Below are positions 8,678-17,700 of a stretch of DNA of 64,000 nucleotides, one piece after another. The DNA comes from Amycolatopsis umgeniensis (lineage in GTDB: Bacteria; Actinomycetota; Actinomycetes; Mycobacteriales; Pseudonocardiaceae). Made by a program: the position numbers and the translations under genes. Location: the NCBI RefSeq assembly GCF_014205155.1, contig NZ_JACHMX010000001.1, positions 6,324,001 to 6,388,000 on the forward strand, given 5' to 3'. Numbering within the stretch: position 1 is the first letter of the stretch; every line of letters starts with the position of its first letter. Below the pieces are notes generated by a model. The model worked only from the letters and a program-made list of their open reading frames with translations, made no database searches and was not told the origin of the DNA.

Positions 8678-10849
8678 GTGTCAACTCAGGGTCATGAAGA
8701 AGAGCTGCGGTCCGAACGCGAGTACGTCGCCGGGCTCTACACGCGCTTGGACGCCGAACGCGCGCGGGTGAAGGGGGAGTTCCAGGCCGCGCTGGGGGGA
8801 ACCGGCGCGACGGCCATGGAACGCGACGTCGAGGTGCGTTCGCTGGCCAGGGAGTCGCGGCGGCTGGACGTCGTGGACAACGGCCTGTGCTTCGGCAGGC
8901 TGGACAGCGACGCGGGGGAGACCTCCCACATCGGCCGCATCGGTCTTTTCGACGAGGAGAACGACTACGAACCGGTGCTGCTCGACTGGCGGGCACCGGC
9001 GGCGCGCCCGTTCTACACCGCGACCGCCGCGACACCGGAGAAGATGCGGCGCCGCCGCCAGTTCCACACGCACGGACGTGAGGTGCTCGGGTTCACCGAC
9101 GAGGTGTTCGGCCGCCCCGGCGGCGACGCGGAGGGCGACGCGGCGCTGCTCGCGGCCGTCAACGCGCCGCGCGGCGAGGGGATGCGAGACATCGTCGCGA
9201 CGATCCAGGCCGAGCAGGACGAGATCATCCGGCACGAACATCCCGGCGTGCTGGTGATCGAGGGCGGGCCCGGCACCGGGAAGACCGTGGTGGCGCTGCA
9301 TCGCGTCGCCTACCTGCTCTACACCCAGCGCGAGCGGATGGAGCGCCACGGCGTACTCGTGGTCGGGCCGAATCCGGCGTTCCTGCACCACATCGGCCGG
9401 GTTCTGCCGTCGCTGGGCGAGACCGACGTGGTGTTCGCGACCACCGGCGATTTCGTCCCCGGCAAGCACGTCACCGCCGAGGACGGTCCGGAAGTGGCGC
9501 GGCTCAAGGGCTCGCTGAGGATGCTGGACGTCCTGGCCGCGGCCGTCGCCGATCGCCAGCGGTTGCCTGAGGAGCCGCTGCCGATCGACCTGTCCGACGT
9601 CACCGTCCGGATCGACGCCGAGACCGCGGAATGGGCCAGGGACGAGGCACGCAAGAGCGGTCTGCCGCACAACGAAGCGCGCGTGACGTTCACCGACATC
9701 GTCACCTACGTCCTGACCGAACGGGCGATCGCGCGGATCGGCAAGGGCTGGCTGAGCCGGGACGACCGCGACGAATGGGAGCGGCTGCGGAAGGACCTGC
9801 TCAAGGAACTGGCGGAGAGCGAGACGTTCACGGCCGCGCTCGACGCGCTCTGGCCGATCCTGACGCCCGAGAGCCTGCTCGGGTCGCTCTACGCGTCCTC
9901 GGAACGGCTGATGGCCGCCGGCGCCGACCCGTCGCTGCTGCGTGCAGACGGGGAAGCCTGGACGGTGTCGGACATGCCGCTGCTCGACGAACTCGTCGAC
10001 CTGCTCGGCCGCGACAAGGCCGCGGAGCAGGCGGCGGAGAAAGCCGTCGCGCGGGAGAAGAAGGCCGAGGCCGAGTACGCCGAAGGTGTGCTGGACACGA
10101 TGAAGCTGGACCGCGAGGAGATGGACGAGGACGTCCTGCTGTCCGCGGAGAACCTGCTCTTCGCCGACGAGCTCGCCGACCGGTTCGTCGAACACGACAC
10201 GCGCAGCCTCGTCGAACGGGCCTCGGCGGACCGGGACTGGACGTACCGGCACGTCGTGGTCGACGAGGCACAGGAACTGTCCGAAATGGACTGGCGGGTG
10301 CTGATGCGGCGCTGCCCCAACCGGTCGTTCACCGTCGTCGGCGATCTGGCGCAGCGCCGGTCCGAGGCCGGGGCGCGATCTTGGGGCGCGATGCTGGAGC
10401 CGTACGTGCCGGGCCGCTGGGTCTACCGCTCGCTGACGGTGAACTACCGGACGCCCGCGGAGATCATGGCCGTCGCCGCCTCGGTGCTCGCCGGGTTCGC
10501 GCCGGACGTCGTCCCGCCGGAGTCGGTCCGCTCCTGCGGTGTCCAGCCGTGGGCGCGGCAGGTCACCGAGGATTCCCTGGCCGGCGCCATCGAGGAGTTC
10601 GTCAAGGACGAAGCGGGCCGCGAGGGCACCAGCGTCGTGATCGGGCCGCCGGGGGTGCCGGGCACGGTGCCCGCCTCGGAGACGAAGGGGCTCGAGTTCG
10701 ACGCTGTCCTGGTGGTGGACCCGGTGCGGATCCTCGCCGACGGGCCGCGTGGGGCGGCCGAGCTCTATGTCGCGCTCACCCGCGCTACGCAGCGGCTCGG
10801 AGTGCTGCACGACGGGCCGCTGCCGACGGCGCTGGAAGCCCTCCGGTAA
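8678..10849 (+). CDS. helR: HelR/HelD-like UvrD-family RNA polymerase-recycling ATPase
   Basis: This is a superfamily-1 helicase-like motor that dislodges stalled RNA polymerase. The 723-residue product opens with a charged helical stretch (EEELRSEREYVAGLYTRLDAERARVKGEFQAAL), the expected secondary-channel coiled coil. Walker A follows (EGGPGTGKTVVALHRVAYLLY, near residue 197), then Walker B (VVDEAQELSEMDW), GDLAQ, NYRTPAEIM, and the C-terminal motifs ETKGLEFDAV and YVALTRATQR. HelR proteins protect RNA polymerase from rifamycins, and the upstream RAE supports that subtype over plain HelD. The GTG at 8678 is preceded by GGGAG. An upstream in-frame ATG at 8600 would put the RAE inside the coding region, so it was not chosen. 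Confidence 0.88.
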   Translation: MSTQGHEEELRSEREYVAGLYTRLDAERARVKGEFQAALGGTGATAMERDVEVRSLARESRRLDVVDNGLCFGRLDSDAGETSHIGRIGLFDEENDYEPVLLDWRAPAARPFYTATAATPEKMRRRRQFHTHGREVLGFTDEVFGRPGGDAEGDAALLAAVNAPRGEGMRDIVATIQAEQDEIIRHEHPGVLVIEGGPGTGKTVVALHRVAYLLYTQRERMERHGVLVVGPNPAFLHHIGRVLPSLGETDVVFATTGDFVPGKHVTAEDGPEVARLKGSLRMLDVLAAAVADRQRLPEEPLPIDLSDVTVRIDAETAEWARDEARKSGLPHNEARVTFTDIVTYVLTERAIARIGKGWLSRDDRDEWERLRKDLLKELAESETFTAALDALWPILTPESLLGSLYASSERLMAAGADPSLLRADGEAWTVSDMPLLDELVDLLGRDKAAEQAAEKAVAREKKAEAEYAEGVLDTMKLDREEMDEDVLLSAENLLFADELADRFVEHDTRSLVERASADRDWTYRHVVVDEAQELSEMDWRVLMRRCPNRSFTVVGDLAQRRSEAGARSWGAMLEPYVPGRWVYRSLTVNYRTPAEIMAVAASVLAGFAPDVVPPESVRSCGVQPWARQVTEDSLAGAIEEFVKDEAGREGTSVVIGPPGVPGTVPASETKGLEFDAVLVVDPVRILADGPRGAAELYVALTRATQRLGVLHDGPLPTALEALR

Positions 10850-10859
10850 GAGGTGGGTC

Positions 10860-11039
10860 TCGTGAGTGGCGAGCTCGGCTCGCGTGACTGGGTGGACGGC
10901 ACGTGCTCAGACGGACGACACGCCGCGCGGCCGGGGTCTCGTCCACCCAGTCACGCGTGTCGTCCCTCCAGTCACGCGAAACCGCCGGAGTGCGGGCACC
11001 TGAGACGCTCCTGGCTCTGACCCGGATCGCCACTCACGA
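10860..11039. repeat. 13-bp exact inverted repeat flanking the helR downstream spacer
   Basis: TCGTGAGTGGCGA at 10860-10872 is exactly complementary to TCGCCACTCACGA at 11027-11039. It encloses the 21-bp-period repeats. The word CGCCACTCACGAC recurs at 62829-62841, and CCACTCACGAC at 30990-31000, always in gene-free DNA. No gene is seen from 10850 to 11347. Confidence 0.7.
10881..10978. repeat. 17-bp inverted repeat and 21-bp-spaced CCAGTCACGCG repeats
   Basis: The 17-bp arm at 10881-10897 (CGCGTGACTGGGTGGAC) is perfectly complementary to 10941-10957. CCAGTCACGCG occurs at 10947 and again at 10968, exactly 21 bp apart. The same 21-bp period and the CGTGAYT core appear at 50135 and 62719. Function unknown; it lies just downstream of helR. 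Confidence 0.75.
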
Positions 11040-11118
11040 CCACCCTGCCCCACCACGGCGCGGAACCCTTCACGTACTTGGGGAACGTGTGAAGGTCGAG
11101 TTTCCTCGGCTGAGCCGC

Positions 11119-11165
11119 GTGAAGGACTCCTTCACTACCTTCAGGGTAGGCAAGGAGTCCTTCAC
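11119..11165. repeat. Composite palindrome, GTGAAGG family
   Basis: The left arm GTGAAGGACTCCTTCAC is itself a palindrome (8-1-8). The right arm repeats GGAGTCCTTCAC in inverse orientation, and CTACC/GGTAG pairs close to the loop. It could act as a factor-independent transcription end after helR, but there is no T-tract. Confidence 0.7.
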
Positions 11166-11263
11166 GGACCGAGCCCGCGACCAACCGCAGCCGGAATCCA
11201 GTAGGTACCTAAGACACCCGCGCCCGACCACCCCGCCCCACTGCGGTCCAGTGTGCGGCGGAA

Positions 11264-11316
11264 GTCGCGAAAGCCACTTTCGGGACATCAGACGTCCCGA
11301 AAGTGGCTTTCGCGAC
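11264..11316. repeat. Composite palindrome, GTCGCGAAAG family (23-7-23), likely bidirectional terminator
   Basis: Perfect 23-bp arms at 11264-11286 and 11294-11316 surround a 7-bp loop. Each arm is itself nearly palindromic (GAAAG-CCA-CTTTC). It lies between the convergent helR and lectin genes, 31 bp from the latter's stop, so transcription termination in both directions is likely. Copies with the same architecture are at 62537 and 62852. Confidence 0.75.
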
Positions 11317-11347
11317 ACAGCCGCCGGGCAGTCGCGAGGTCACTGAC

Positions 11348-13396
11348 CTAGACGGTCGGCGTGACCGTCCACTGCTGCTCGTCGCCGTTGCTGTCGGCGT
11401 ACTGCCGGACGACGGCGCCGTTGTGCGTGGCGGAGTTCTCCACCGTGGGCAGGCCGCCGGTCTGGGCGTTGACCAGCTTCACCGAGCCGTCGCGCCCGGC
11501 GTAGAACACCCACTGCTGGTTCGCGCCGCCGTGGCAGTCCCACTGGCCGAGGTTCGCGCCGTTGGTCGCGCGGGAGCCCAGCACGTCGAGGCATTTCCCG
11601 GAGTTGACGTTCTTCAGCGTGTACTTGCGGTCGCCCGCGTCGGCCAGCACCCAGCGCTCCTTGGCCGCGCCGCCGATGCAGTCCCAGAGCTCAGTGAGGG
11701 CGCCGCGGGCGAGCGAGCCCTGGTCCGGCTGGTCCCACATGCCCGCGATCTGGAGGCAACGGCCGGACTGACGACCCTTGAGGTAGACCTCGCCCGGCTG
11801 CATGGGCAGCGTCGCCGAGTTGTGGTTCACGTCGATGAGCCGCCACGCCTGGTTGCTGGCGTGGGTGTTGGTGTACTGCACGACCAGAGCGGCGTTCTCC
11901 GTGCCACCGCCCGCGACGGTTGCGGCCTTGCCGCTCTTGACGTTGCGCAGTTCCACCATGCCGAGGTCGCCCACCGGGAGGAATTCCCACAGCTGGGCGG
12001 TGTCGGCGGCGTTGCAGTCCCACTGCACGAGCTCGTCGTTGTTGTTCACGCCGCCACCCGCGACGGTCAGGCATTTGAGCGAGTTGACGTTCTCCAGCTG
12101 GTAACGGCCGTTGCCGCGGTCGTGCAGGACCCAGCGCTGCTTGATCCCGCTGACGCACTCCCACAGTTCGGTTCCGGTGCCGTTGGCGTGCGCGCCCTCA
12201 CCGGGTCCCCACAGGCCCGCCACCTGCAGGCACCGGCCCGACTGGAGCCCCTTCAGCTCGATGACCATGCCCTCCTTGGGCTTGGCGAAGTCGAGCTTCG
12301 CCGCTTCGTGCTGTCCCTTGGCGAGGAAGTCGGTGAGCACCTTCAGCGTCGGGTTCTTCAGCGCCTCTTTGGCGGCGTTGACCAGGTTCGGCTGGAACCC
12401 GTCGCGTTCCGCGTTGGCCAGCACCTCCTGGACCTGGCGCAGTTTGACCTCGCGGTCCTTGGCGTTCGCGGCGTCGATGTCCCGCTGATGCGCGGTGTGC
12501 ACGCCGGTGAAGATGAAGTCGCGGAGCGCCTTCGGGTCGGAGCTGTCGAGCGCGGCGCGCGCGGCCAGCCGCACTTCGGTGCCTTCGGTCTTGCGGTAGA
12601 TCAGGTCCACGAAATCGCGGTCGGAAAGGGCGAGCATGTTCGCGTCGGCCGCGACATTCATCGCCGCGGGCGCCGCCGACTCGCGGGCGGCTTTGTTCGC
12701 CCGCGCTTCTTCTTCCTTACGCTTGGCCTCGTCCGCGTCCGCCAATTCTTTCTGGCGATCGAGTTCGCGAAGGGTTTTGATATCGGTGCCGATGAACTTC
12801 TGCAACGCTTCCGGAGTCGCGTTTTCCGGGCGCAGGACCGCGGCGGCCCCGGTCTTCACCTGGGAACCGTCCTTGGCGTTCTGCCAGATCGCGAAAACGA
12901 AATCCTTGTCCGACATCGCGTAGATCTCGTCGCCGGGTTTCCAGCCGGGAACCTGGGTGACCGCGTCCTGGCGCAGCTTGCGCTTCGCGGCCTCGGCCTG
13001 CTCGCGCTCGGCTTCCTTCTTGATGTCGAGCAGCGCGGCTGTCCGGACGCCGGTCTTGATGAACCGGGTGGGGGCGTAGGAGTCTTCGCTGGTGAACGCC
13101 GCGAGGGCGGCGCTCTTCAGCTCGCTGCCTTCTTTCGCCTTGCGCCACACCGCGACCACGAAGTTCATGTCGTTCAGCGCGAGCAGATCGCGGTTCTGCG
13201 GGATGGCGGCCCAGTCGAGCGCCTCCATCTTCTCTTCCACAGTGGACTGCTCGAGCGGCGCGTCGGCGGCCGCCGCGGTCGTCGCCGCGGCTGTCCCGGC
13301 CAGTGGCACGGCCCCGGCGACCCCCGCGCCGAGTGACGTGACGAGCACGGCGAGTGCGGCGACGCCGGTGGTCGCACGAATTCTCAAATTACGCAT
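11348..13396 (-). CDS. Secreted ALF-repeat protein with two ricin B-type lectin domains
   Basis: A 682-residue exported protein. Residues 1 to about 45 form a Sec signal (RIRATTGVAALAVLVTSLGAGVAGAV). Then come ALF repeats, the short alanine-rich repeats of actinobacterial secreted proteins (for example EVRLAARAALDSSDPKALRDFIFTGVHTAHQRD), with a charged helical stretch. From about residue 385 two beta-trefoils follow, each with GRCLQVAG or GKCLDVLG sugar-binding blocks and QxW repeats (QLWEF, QAWRL, QQWVF). Carbohydrate binding is inferred from the fold. It is divergent from two further ALF genes, suggesting shared function. The ATG at 13396 is preceded by GGGGAG. Confidence 0.85.
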   Translation of the reverse strand: MRNLRIRATTGVAALAVLVTSLGAGVAGAVPLAGTAAATTAAAADAPLEQSTVEEKMEALDWAAIPQNRDLLALNDMNFVVAVWRKAKEGSELKSAALAAFTSEDSYAPTRFIKTGVRTAALLDIKKEAEREQAEAAKRKLRQDAVTQVPGWKPGDEIYAMSDKDFVFAIWQNAKDGSQVKTGAAAVLRPENATPEALQKFIGTDIKTLRELDRQKELADADEAKRKEEEARANKAARESAAPAAMNVAADANMLALSDRDFVDLIYRKTEGTEVRLAARAALDSSDPKALRDFIFTGVHTAHQRDIDAANAKDREVKLRQVQEVLANAERDGFQPNLVNAAKEALKNPTLKVLTDFLAKGQHEAAKLDFAKPKEGMVIELKGLQSGRCLQVAGLWGPGEGAHANGTGTELWECVSGIKQRWVLHDRGNGRYQLENVNSLKCLTVAGGGVNNNDELVQWDCNAADTAQLWEFLPVGDLGMVELRNVKSGKAATVAGGGTENAALVVQYTNTHASNQAWRLIDVNHNSATLPMQPGEVYLKGRQSGRCLQIAGMWDQPDQGSLARGALTELWDCIGGAAKERWVLADAGDRKYTLKNVNSGKCLDVLGSRATNGANLGQWDCHGGANQQWVFYAGRDGSVKLVNAQTGGLPTVENSATHNGAVVRQYADSNGDEQQWTVTPTV

Positions 13397-13627
13397 ACCG
13401 CGATAACTCCCCAGTTTTCGAATTCACTGAACTGCCCATCGCGATCACCCGGTGACGCGTTACCCGGTCGGCCGTGTGAGCTGCTTCACCAGACTAAAGT
13501 AGTTCGCTGCTTGCCCGCGGAACAGTTCGTGAGGTTGGATCTGCTCGCACTGTTCTCTGCATTTTCTTACTGGGGTCGGGGGCGGATCCGGTGATCCGCG
13601 AGAATTTCAGATGGCTAGGGGGATTCG
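13397..13627. other. Divergent intergenic region between the ALF-repeat genes
   Basis: This 231-bp gap must hold both promoters of the divergent ALF genes. GAACAGT (13520-13526) and ACTGTTC (13549-13555) are inverted 7-bp words that could bind a regulator. AGGGGG near 13616 is the ribosome binding site of the plus-strand gene. No small gene was seen. Confidence 0.4.
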
Positions 13628-14686
13628 ATGACGACCAAGCGATCGTTGGCGACGATCGCGCTGCTCGCCGCGCTCGGCGCCGGGACCATGGTTCCGGCGG
13701 CGTACGCGGCCGATGCGGCGACGGCGGTGGGGGCGACGACCGCCCTGCCCGCGTGGAAACGGGATTTCGTGGTCCGGCTGACCGAGACCGATCCGCGGCC
13801 CGAGGTGGTGCTCGCCGCGTGGACCGCGTTGCGAAACGGCGACAGCGGGATCCTGGCGTTCATGGCGCCCGACGGCGGTTTCGCGAAGGCGAAAGCGCGT
13901 CATCTCGAGCAGGCGGCTCGCTACGACACCATCATCGCCAGGGTGCTGCGGACCACGACCCGCAAGTCCTCGCCCGCGGTCTGGCGTGCCGCCGATTTCG
14001 CTTCCCGTGGTGTGTTCAGCGACAAGGACCACTTCGTCAACACCGGCTGGGACGCGGCGATCGCGGAGGACGAACGGAACGAAAACCGCGAAGAGGAACA
14101 GGTCGCCCAGCAGGCACAGGCCGACCGGGACTTCGTCGCCTCCCTCGCGGGTAGCGATCCCGGCGCGTGGGTGCGTGCCGCCGCGACGCTGGCGGGCCGG
14201 GGCGACGCGGAACTGGCCGACTTCTTCAAATTCGGCTGGGACACCGCCGCCCGCGGCGACACCGAGGCGCACCGCGTGCGCGTCGGAGACCAGGAAGCCG
14301 CCTGGCAGCACCGCGTGACCACGCTCCTTCGCGCGGCCGAGGAGGCCGAGACCGCCCTCGCGAACGCGGACGCCGCATTGGTGGAGAAGGCCCGCGAGAC
14401 CGCGGTGAACGCGTGGCGCGAGGTGTCCGGTCTCGCCGGGTCGGCCCAGCGGGGCTGGGACGCCGAACGGGCCCGCGCCGCCGGGCAGGCCGCGTCCTGG
14501 CGAGCCGTCGCCGACTTCGCGCGCACGGCGACCACCGCCCAGAACTGGCACGACATCTCCGAACACGCCGGGACGACGGGTACTTCGTGGACCGGGGAGC
14601 GCGAATGGGCCGAGGCGCAGGCGCGCCAGTGGACCTCGCTGCTCGAGTCCGCGCGCGCGGCCGAAGCCCGCGTCGCCGCCGTCTGA
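13628..14686 (+). CDS. Secreted ALF-repeat protein
   Basis: A 352-residue protein with a Sec signal peptide (MTTKRSLATIALLAALGAGTMVPAAYA, cut after AYA). At least three ALF repeats follow (EVVLAAWTALRNGDSGILAFM; WVRAAATLAGRGDAELADFFKFGWDTAARGD), then a helical, Ala/Glu-rich C-terminal half with repeated W residues (WREVSGLAGSAQRGWDAERARAAG). There is no catalytic domain. It lies 29 bp upstream of the large TNT toxin gene in the same direction, so the two are probably co-transcribed. A structural, adaptor or delivery role for the toxin is possible but unproven. Confidence 0.8.
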   Translation: MTTKRSLATIALLAALGAGTMVPAAYAADAATAVGATTALPAWKRDFVVRLTETDPRPEVVLAAWTALRNGDSGILAFMAPDGGFAKAKARHLEQAARYDTIIARVLRTTTRKSSPAVWRAADFASRGVFSDKDHFVNTGWDAAIAEDERNENREEEQVAQQAQADRDFVASLAGSDPGAWVRAAATLAGRGDAELADFFKFGWDTAARGDTEAHRVRVGDQEAAWQHRVTTLLRAAEEAETALANADAALVEKARETAVNAWREVSGLAGSAQRGWDAERARAAGQAASWRAVADFARTATTAQNWHDISEHAGTTGTSWTGEREWAEAQARQWTSLLESARAAEARVAAV

Positions 14687-14715
14687 CCGTCACACTCACT
14701 GGGAGCACTTTCTTC

Positions 14716-17700
14716 ATGTACGAAAAGAAAACCGGGCTGAGACACGCCCTCGCGCGGGTCCTGATCGTCCTGCTCGTGCTGGCGCTGCCCGCCGGGTTGG
14801 CCGGTCCCGCGGTGGCCGCCGAACCGGCCCCGCCCGCCGCCGCGCCGGCGGCACAGAACCCGCCGCCGCCGATCGACGAGGAAGACGCGTTCAACCGCGA
14901 ACTCGTCCAGGACATCGCCGACCACGCCGAAGACGTCGAAGTCCGGGACGCCGCCCGTGCCGCGCTCGCGACCGGCGACCCGGCCAAGATCCGCGAATAC
15001 CTCGACACCGGCGACGCGCTGGCCAGGAAGGCCGCCGCGGACCGCAAGAAGCGGGTCGCCGCCGACAACCGGGCGCTGGTCACCGAATGGTCGAAGACCG
15101 CGGGCCCGATCGCGCGTCAGCGTGCCCTGGACGTCCTGGGCACCAACGACGACAAGAAGATCGCGGACTTCGTCGCCTTCGGCAAGGATCTCGCGGACGC
15201 GGAGGATCGCAGCACCGTCGAGGACGCCGCTGCCAAGGCCGAGCGCATCAAGGCGCGGGTCACCGACATGGTCGCCCGCGGTGGACCCGAGGTCCAGGTG
15301 CTCGGTCAGGCCGCTTTGGACAGTGGCGATCCCGCCGTCATCGAAGAGTTCTTCACCACCGGGTACACCGAGGCGAACAAACGCGACGGTGAGGCCCGCG
15401 CCGCGATCGAAGCCGCACAGGCCGCGCGGAACAAGGCGCTGCAGGATCTGCAGGACCTCGCCGACCGCTCCGCCCGCGCCTCGAACGCCCGGACCCAGAT
15501 CCTGAAGTCCAGCGTCCAGGCCGTTAAGTCGCTGACCGACGCGTCCACCGCGATGGGCTTCGGCAACCAGGCGGCCAAACGCGCCGACCAGATCTTCGAA
15601 GAGGACAAACCCGGCCGCCCCGCCGGGAAACGCGGCCGCGCGGCCGAACTCGCCGGCCTCACCGCCGAGGCCAAGCGCCAGTTCGACGGCGCCACCGCCG
15701 CCTCCCGGGAGGCGACCACCCAGGCCGGGCTTTCGGACGCGGCCGCGCAGCAGCTCAAGGACACCGGACTCACCCAAGGGCTCGACTGGGTGCAGGTGAC
15801 CAAGGCCGTCGCCGCCGCTTCGCAGGCCGCTGTGAAGGCGGCCGAGACCGCCTGGCGTGCCACGGAAGCGACCGAAGCCGCGAGCCTCGCACTCGACGCC
15901 AACGCGAACGCGCAGGCGCACGCCGACAACGCCAAGAAGTACCGGCTGTCGGCCGAGGAACACGCTCGTCAGGCCCACGATCTCGAACTCGCCGCGGCCG
16001 CGCAGGCCGCCGCCGCCCAGGCCGCCGCCGCCAACGCGCACGACGCGCGGATCAAGGCCGAACAGGCCGAGAAGAACGCGTGGGCGCACGCGGCCAAGGC
16101 CCGTGCCGCTTTGGACCGGGCCCGTTCGCAGCGCGCCATCGCGCAGCAGGCGATGACGAACGCGATCAGCCAGGCCGGGCTGGCCAACGCCGCCACCCGC
16201 CGGGCGATCGGGCAGCAGGACGTCGCGCTCTTCCACGCGGGCAAGGCGATCGAGGCGCACAACAACGCCGTCGGCGCCGGGAACCGGTTCATCGACGCGG
16301 GCAACAAGGCGGCCGACGCCGCGGGCCGGGCCCAGCGGGCAAGGGATGCGCTGAACTCGGCCGAGTTCAACCTGGCCGCGGCGGACGCCGCCGCGGCGGC
16401 CAAGGCGGGCACCCCCGAGGCGGAGACCACCGCCAGGGAGGCGAAACGTGCCCGCGACGAGGTCAACCTCGCCCGGCCCGCCGCGGAGAACTCGCGCTCC
16501 GAGTCCAACGCCGCCGGTGCGGCAGCGGCCGCCGCCGGCGCCGAAGCGGCACGGGCCAGTGCCGCCGCCGCGCAGGCGAGGGCCGAGGCCGCGACGGCGT
16601 CGCGCGAGGCCAAGAAGACCCACGACGAAGCCGTGCGTTCCCGTGCCGAGGCCGATCGCGCCAACGCCGAGGCCGTCAAGGCCAACACCGACGCGCAGGC
16701 CGCGGTCAACCTCGCCCAGGCCGCGATGGAACAGGCCGCGCAGGCCAAGACCGACGCGGAACTGACCAAGTCCGAGGCGGAGGCGGCCGCGAGCGAGTCC
16801 GTCATCGCCCAGGTCCAGGCGAAGGTCGCGGGCCGGGCTTCGCTCAACGCCCGGGTCGCCGCGGACGGGATCGCCTCACCCGCCGCGCGGGCACTCGATC
16901 TCGCGGGCCCGCTCGCGGACACGGATTCCGACGCGGCGCTCGCCGCCGACGTCGCGTCCCTCGCGCTGGCGATCGGCCAGGACCAGGCCGACAAGGCCAA
17001 GAGCCACGCGGACCAGGCCGATCAGGCGGCCAAGGACGCCGCCGACGCCGCCAAACGAGCACTCGGCGAAGTCGCCCCGGCGTACCAGGCCGCGGCGGAC
17101 GCGGCCCAGTCGGCGGCCAAGGCCGTCCGCTCGGCGGAAACGGCGATCAGGGCGGCCCGCCAAGCGGCCGTCGATGCCACCTACGCCCGCGACGCGAGCC
17201 GCCGGGCCGGTTACGCCGACGCACAGGCCCGGCAGGACGCTTCCGCCGCGCACGGGGTCGCGGCCGCGGCGTCGAACGACGCGTCGATCGCCCGGCAGGC
17301 CTACAACCAGGCCCTGAGCGACGCCTCCCAGGCCAACCTGGCGGCGTCGGCGGCGGAGGGCGCGGTCAAGCAGGCCGACGACGCGGCGGCCGCCGCGGAG
17401 GGCATGGCCAACCTGATCGGCCCGATCGCGCAGCAGATGCGCGACCTCGCGACCACGCTCGAAGGCATGGCCCCGCAGATCCGCGAGGCCGAGCGGACCA
17501 AATGGGTCACCGACGTCCAGAAGTGGCTCGACGAGCACCTTCCCGGCGACACCAAGGGCGAGTTCCTCAAGGGCGTCGCGGGCGAGATCGTCAACATGGG
17601 CTTCGGGATCTGGACCCTCGCCAGCTGCGGGATGGGCCCGCAGACCGGCTCCGGCCCGGTCATGGGCAGGGAAGAGGCCTGCAAGTCCATCGTGGACGGC

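Noticed and set aside
10903..11346. 147-codon plus-strand open frame in the helR downstream spacer
   Set aside because: It runs through two palindromes and the 21-bp repeats, its residues follow the repeats, and there is no ribosome binding site.
14167..14715. Extension of the TNT toxin gene upstream to 14167
   Set aside because: That part overlaps the ALF-only gene in another frame and lacks a signal peptide. The ATG at 14716 starts directly with one.
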